From Chlorophyllum brunneum (lineage: Eukaryota; Basidiomycota; Agaricomycetes; Agaricales; Agaricaceae), in assembly GCA_963576785.1 (NCBI GenBank), contig OY756143.1, positions 2,480,001-2,544,000 on the forward strand: a stretch of DNA of 64,000 bases. Direction: 5' to 3'. Below, in pieces: positions 58,951 to 64,000 of this stretch (position 1 is its first letter; every line of letters begins with the position of its first letter). A program made the position numbers and the translations under genes. The notes below the pieces were generated by a model that was not told the DNA's origin, did not search any database, and worked only from the letters and a program-made list of their open reading frames with translations.

Positions 58951-59661
58951 ATGTCTACCAATAATATTGTCTCTGGTTTGCCTAAGCTCAATGGGCCTAA
59001 GAACTATGCATTCTGGTCTAGAAGGCTTCAGGATGCCTTAACTCTCATATCTGTCACTGGTTCCAACCAGTTAGGATAGACTGTGACAAATCAGGATCTC
59101 TCCCTTTCAAATCCTACTATCTTAACAGATGAGGATAGAAGGAGAGATCAACTGAGAGGTCAGGCATTGGCTGTTATAAATGGTACTTTACCTGATTTCC
59201 TATTACTCCATGGACATGACGCTCCTGGATTCCTTTGGAAAGACTTGAAAACCTGCTTTGGGACACCTTCTCCCACTGCAGTATATTCAATCCTCCAAAG
59301 GATGCTGCAGAAGTGCATCTCTGGGAATCAAGATCCAGCAATGGATCTAGCTAAATTAAGAACAATGGCTGCTCAATTAGAAACAGCTAAAGTAAAGTTG
59401 CCAGAAATTCTTGGCACGATGATCGCTTTGAATGTATTACCACCCAATTGGAATGCAGTGGCACAAACAACATTAGCAAATAATAGTGATATTGTAGATA
59501 TGACCTGGGAGGTAGTTCAGCAAGCTATAAATGCTGAGTGGTCAAGATGTGAAGGATCCAGACCCTCTATGTCTAACCAACAAGCATCCTATACTGCTAC
59601 TGCCAACTACCAAAACTGCCCTCAGAGCAATTTTCCCAGGACTTGTCCTGGACCACCCTAG
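58951..59661 (+). pseudogene. Copia Gag (UBN2-type), stop codon inside
   Basis: Starts at ATG 58951 (MSTNNIVSGLPKLNGPKNYAFW, the usual copia Gag opening), is interrupted by TAG at 59077-59079 and continues in the same frame to TAG at 59659. The middle matches UBN2-type Gag: an alpha-helical stretch with GFLWKDLKTCFG, AVYSILQRMLQKC and a following LRTMAAQLETAKVKLPEILGTMIALNVLPPNW. Gag forms the virus-like particle. No CCHC zinc knuckle follows, which is unusual. The first stop replaces a position expected to be Gln (CAG to TAG). Confidence 0.8.
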
Positions 59662-61287
59662 AACTACTTCCACCCTGGAGGCAATACCAGGGCCCAGCCT
59701 GTGAGAGCACCTTGCCACCCTGTCAATGTAAGTGGGCAGCCTCTCCAGCCTTCTTCACCTATTCCTACCTAGATTAACATCCAGAAGAAGAAGAAGAAGC
59801 CCAGGAAGGGTAAGGGCAAACCATAAGCCCACATGGCAGAAGCCATGGTGGGCTTTGCCATTGCCACAGAACCAGTGGTCCATCACTTCACTGGTTTGGG
59901 GATGATCCCCTTTGACCTGATGAGGTACATGGACACACCTTGACCTGCTCCCGCTCCCGCTCCTCCAACCACTCATGTTTTAGTGAGTGAGAGACCTAAA
60001 CCTATCACTTGGGTTAATCCCAAGAAAGTTCAGCAGGCACAAGAGAACACTCGTGCTAAGCTCGAAAAGAAGGTATATACTGAAGCACAAAACTTATGTT
60101 TCACTGCCCTCCTTGAAAACTCACTGCAGATCCAACAGGTGATCACCTGGTGCAACTGTATCACTGGTCCTTTGCCCATACAAATGGCAAAAAAGCATGC
60201 CCTCAATTGCTATGATCAGAGGATGCACCAGGTCTCTTATCCCTGCGCCCAACAAGGACAATTGGTAATACCTCCTGGTGTACCTTTGGTTCCTTCTGGT
60301 CATCTCCCAGGTTGTACCTGTGAGGGACACACAAGGGTGAGTAAATGGTTCTCTAAGTATCATAACCCTGATATTAACACAACTCATGTCCATTTTGCTT
60401 TTCTCTTACCTATTGATTCGCCATATTCCCGAATGGTTTCTCCCAAATTTGGGATGAAAATCAATTTGGAATTGCATCATATGGTAAAGATCCCTAGCAT
60501 GGACTCCATTACCCAGGGCAATTTGCTCGAACCTGGAGAAGTTCAGCTGTTCTACCTTCCTCCTCCAGAAGAAATAGTAGCTCTGGCTGTTAGGACCTAC
60601 AAAGAGGAGTTTTCTCCTCTTTCTTGGGCCTCCCCTCTGATGGAGCGCTTTCAGAGTAAGAGATATTCTTTTACTCAGAAAAACAAGACTACTTATAGGT
60701 GACCTACCATACTTACAGTGTTGGTAAATGAGGCTTTCAAGTGGCTTGAAGGTGAGCAGGAGGTCGACAACCTCATGGTACTGGCTCAGGATATTGTCTA
60801 TGACATCCACAATCCCAGGAACCCTGCAAACACTGCAGAACCCTCTTCTAGGCCCCTTCCAAAGTCTCCCAAGTCCAAACCCTTTGCTTCAGCACCTCAA
60901 TCTGAGGTGTCTCTCGGACTTTTGTCGACCGACTATGGAAGCAACTTCAAGAAGAAGGGAGGAGCTAGGTATATAATCTATTTGATCTCAGATACTCTTA
61001 CTAACTCTGATACACATTCCTATCACCAACATGCTGACTGGCTGACTTCACAAGAAGAAGGGCAAGGGCAAGGGGAAGGGACATCAGGGGCTGGGTATAT
61101 AATTACACATTCAGGATCTTTAGAATCCCATAATAATGTTGTTATGAGTGAATCAATGAGTGAGAAGTATTTTAACACTTCTCAATTTTCTTGTTTCTCT
61201 ACACAAATGCCCAATCAGTATTTAAGAGTACCAGATCAAATAAGATCTTGATTGATGAGCAATGATCAAATCATAATGCCACTAGAA
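59662..61287 (+). pseudogene. Unrecognised region between Gag and protease
   Basis: About 1.6 kb in the Gag frame with stops at 59770, 59824, 59941, 60700 and 61249. Starts with a Pro-rich and poly-Lys part (KKKKKPRKGKGK), then a 240-residue ordered-looking block (WVNPKKVQQAQENTRAKLEK, CNCITGPLPIQMAKKHALNC, PGCTCEGH, WFSKYHNPDINTTHVHFAFL, VQLFYLPPPEEIVALAVRTY), then a Ser-rich linker. In most copia elements Gag is followed quickly by a CCHC knuckle and protease; neither is seen here. The block may be a lineage-specific domain of this element or captured sequence. Confidence 0.55.
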
Positions 61288-62820
61288 GAATATAGTGACA
61301 TATGGTTATTAGACTTAGGGGCATCATATCATTATACCCCTTATGTGGAAGACTTCATTAACTTCAAAGAACTCAAAGTTTCAATCCCAATTAAGACTGT
61401 AGGAGCACAAGGTCCCTACTTTCATGTGGTTGGTCTTGGCATAGTTATGCTTAAGCATAGAGTCTATAACAGGAAGACTGATAGTGTTCAACCAACGCAG
61501 ATATTAATATATCCAGTCTTCTTTCTAAAAGGAACCTCTGAACAACTAATGTCAGTGGGACAGTTATGCCAGAATGGCAAAACTGTTAGAACTGATGCCA
61601 ACGAATCAGTGGTAGTTGACAGCGAAGGAAATGCTATTCTTCAAGCATATTCTTCAGTAAGTCGCAACACTACTTTACATTTTGTTAATACCAGAATTGT
61701 ACATTTGGAACATGCAGCTATGGCTGTAGATCCAATTGTTGGCTACAAAGTTGTACATACAAGATTAGAACATCCCTCTAATCGTATCCTCAATTATTTT
61801 GAGAAAAATACGATTGGGTTTACTCTGGTGCAGATTCCTGAACAAAAACCAGTCTGTGATGGTTGTGTCAAGGGAAAGATGCACCAGAAACCCTTTAGAG
61901 AAAACCCTACATGCACAAAGTGTCTATTTGAAAGAATTCACTTAGATTTAGTTGAACTTCCGATTCTTTCTTACCATAAATTTAAATAGGTCATGACTAT
62001 AATGGACAACTTTTCCTCTTATGGATGGATTCACTTCCTCCATAAGAAATCAGAAGCAGCAGAAGAAATGAAAAATTTCATTACCTTAATTCAGACTCAA
62101 TATGAGACTAAATTAAAATATCTCTGCACTAATAGAGGAGGAGAGTATGTAACTGACAAGTTACAATCTCATTTGCACTCATTAGGGATTATACATGAGA
62201 CTAGTGTACCACATATACACCAACAAAATGGTTGAGCAGAACACTTAAACCAAACTTTGATGGATAAAGCAGAAGCCATGAGGCATCATACTTGTATTCC
62301 TAACAGTTGGTGGAAGTTTTCTATAGATCATGCAATACATATCTATAATAAAACACTAGTATCATGGCTCATGTGGAAAACACCTTATGAAATGTTGAAT
62401 CAGAAGATTCCAGACATCTCCAAAGAGAAAGTCTTTGGCTGCAGTGCTTATGTCTTTCTCCCAAAAGAGATAAGAGACAATAAACTGACAGCGAAGTCAG
62501 AACTCATGATTTTCCTTGGTTGGACATCAGATAGGAAAAATTATCGTTTCATGAGGCACCTAAATGGAAATGTAATCTATACATCTCCAACAGCCGTATT
62601 CAGCGAAGAACACTTCCCTAAATGTGTTGGGAAGAAGCGAGAAGAACGGATGAACCAACCATCATCTTCTACTTCTCGAAGTACACCTTCGGAAGTTATT
62701 GTCTTCCATGCTCCAGATCCATCTACTGGTTTACCTTTTGATAGACTACTGAGCCCTATACCCCAAACTTCTCCCAAAAGTTCTCCAGAAGATAGGACTT
62801 ATAAATCTGTTCATGGATGA
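61288..62820 (+). pseudogene. Copia protease and integrase, inactivated
   Basis: Same frame as Gag, stops at 61987, 62233 and 62818. Protease: WLLDLGASYHYTP at 61303, where the usual DSGA active-site triplet reads DLG (Ser to Leu). GAG-pre-integrase zinc-binding H-H-C-C: HTRLEH...CDGCVKGKMH about 61750-61890. Integrase core: HLDLVELPILSYHKFK...MTIMDNFSSYGWIHFL and LCTNRGGEY at about 62122-62148, where the second Asp of the DDE triad is Asn (62131). QNG then a stop then AEHLN marks the conserved region after it. The C-terminal integrase GWTSDRKNYRF block follows. Confidence 0.82.
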
Positions 62821-64000
62821 ATTCCAACTCCTTTCCCTGAACCTAAAAAGAATAAAGGAAAGGGAAAAGCACCAAATATCGATACAGATATTCAGGAGAA
62901 GTAGGATGGTATTGTGCAAAACATTCTCTTTCCACCAAGAGAAGCACAAATACCAGAAGACAATGACAGTGATGGATTATCTTATGCTGATCCACCTAAT
63001 CACCCTGAAGGTTTGAATCATCCACCTTCTCAAAGAGATGATCCGGATGTACAACTGTTTATACCCTATACTCCTGTCGAAGATGATCAGTATGCTGGTT
63101 CTTCTGTACCACAAGATCACTCGGATCAAATACCGGTTTCTGAAATACCTCAGAGACTGCAAAGAACCAGAAAAGTACCTGAACGTCTAGGAAACTTCTA
63201 TAGTTCTACAAAGCATCCGACCAAAATTCTCTAGGACTATGAGATGTTCCAACCTCCTAAGTCAAAATTAACAAGTTCTACAAGTAGACTTGTTAGACAA
63301 ATTTGATCAGAGGCTTCCAAACCTGGAATAATCAATAGACGTTCTCAGCATGAAGCTTCTACATTAGAAGACTTATACAGAAAAAGAGGAGTAGGGATGA
63401 TTGATTATCTATGTGCTCAAAAAGTCAAATTACCATTAGTTCCTATTTCTTTCAAGGATCTAGATTGACTACCATCAGAAGAGAAATCCAAATGGTGGAA
63501 AGCATGCTTAGAAGAGTTAAATTCACTCAGAGTAAGACATGTTTATGACTTAGCTAAACTTCTGCCTGGAAGAAAAGCAGTTAAGAATAGATGGGTCTTC
63601 ACACCCAAATCAGATGGTTGATACTGTGCTTGACTAGTAGCAAAAGGATTCTCTCAGATAGAGGGAATCAATTATAATGAACTATTTTCACCAGTAGTCC
63701 ATTATGAGACAGTGTGACTCATATTTGTAGTTGCTGCCCTCAACAATTGGGAAATACTCAGTTTAAATGTTAAAACTGCTTATCTCTACAGAAAACTGGA
63801 TAAAAAACTCTATATGGAACTTCCAGAAGGTTTCAATACAGGTCATGGTAATACGGTTTGGAAATTAAACAGAGCTATTTATGGACTAAAGCAATCTGGA
63901 TGACAATGGTGGAAGGAATTGACTAAGTCAATGACTAACCTAGGATTTGTCCGATCCAAACTAGATGCTGGAGTCTATTATTACTACAACCCTGAAACCA
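62821..64000 (+). pseudogene. Copia reverse transcriptase, partial and inactivated
   Basis: After a hydrophilic linker (stops at 62902, 63232 and 63304) the RT begins about 63460: WWKACLEELNSLR, RKAVKNRWVFTPKSDG, LVAKGFSQIEGINYNELFSPVV, LNVKTAYLYRKLDKKLYMELPEGF, WKLNRAIYGLKQSG, WWKELTKSMTNLGF. In the catalytic VDVKTAF-type motif the Asp is Asn (63766). Stops at 63466, 63619, 63631, 63715 and 63901 fall where Arg is usual in the family (for example the Arg of the RLVAKGF block). The YVDD active-site box and RNase H lie beyond the window. Confidence 0.85.

Larger units (their letters stand above)
58220..64000 (+). mobile_element. Ty1/copia LTR retrotransposon, decayed, 3' end beyond window
   Basis: Gag, protease, integrase and reverse transcriptase follow in copia order on the + strand, so the superfamily is secure. 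The 3' LTR lies beyond the window. The sequence is AT-richer than the flanking genes and poor in CpG. From 58951 to the window edge a single frame can be followed for about 5.05 kb, broken by 18 stop codons and, as far as I can see, no frameshift. Protease, integrase and reverse transcriptase each have an altered catalytic residue. The copy is therefore inactive on its own. Confidence 0.85.

Noticed and set aside
59755..59976. Minus-strand frame within the copia element
   Set aside because: Antisense of poly-Lys and Pro-rich codons of the element.
1..64000. CRISPR array, prophage or bacterial operon structure
   Set aside because: The window is eukaryotic; no spaced direct repeats of CRISPR type, and genes car intron-split without operon-like spacing.

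Overview
The window looks like a nuclear contig of a basidiomycete fungus, probably an agaricomycete. The evidence is short GT-AG introns (mostly 47-66 nt), intron-dense genes, several F-box proteins, a DUF6533-type membrane protein, Ser/Pro/Gln-rich C2H2 regulators and a Ty1/copia retrotransposon. The species cannot be fixed from the sequence. For most multi-exon genes below I rebuilt the exons by hand, checking that splice sites, phase and protein family continuity agree. These are manual models, not computed ones.

Layout. 0-4 kb: two tandem C2H2 zinc-finger genes (+). 5.9-12.1 kb: minus-strand multi-pass membrane protein genes (a DUF6533-like gene, a four-segment MARVEL-like gene with a Gln-rich tail, and fragments of a further membrane gene). 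12.7 kb: F-box protein. 16-19 kb: a small probably mitochondrial protein and an 11-exon FAD-dependent amine-oxidase-like enzyme. 19.3-28.2 kb: a compact core block with an LRR protein (-), splicing factor CWC2 (+), a ZC3H15/TMA46 homologue (-) and a CRZ1-like regulator (-). 28.2-32.6 kb: gene-poor. 32.6-33.5 kb: two related small cysteine-rich secreted proteins in tandem. 34.3-36.9 kb: an 829-residue protein of unknown function. 38.4-45.8 kb: an F-box gene, a UPF0014/FetB-like membrane protein and a coiled-coil F-box gene. 47.3-49.5 kb: a WD-repeat-like DUF2415 protein. 52.8-57.1 kb: a PPS1-like dual-specificity phosphatase with an unexplained frame change. 58.2-64 kb: a copia element cut by the window edge.

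The genes do not form one pathway. Links that can be argued are: CWC2 (spliceosome) and ZC3H15/TMA46 (ribosome-associated DRG partner) are housekeeping genes packed with short spacers; CRZ1 would be the nuclear target of calcineurin; PPS1 is a phosphatase of the cell-cycle/MAPK kind; the F-box proteins would feed SCF ubiquitin ligases.

Most striking observations: (i) all three C2H2 genes carry a phase-1 intron at exactly the same residue of their first finger; (ii) a tandem pair of small secreted proteins shares a CWRCC-ending cysteine pattern; (iii) the copia element keeps one reading frame for 5 kb with 18 stop codons and no visible frameshift, every stop explainable by a C-to-T change, and carries a large unrecognised region between Gag and protease.
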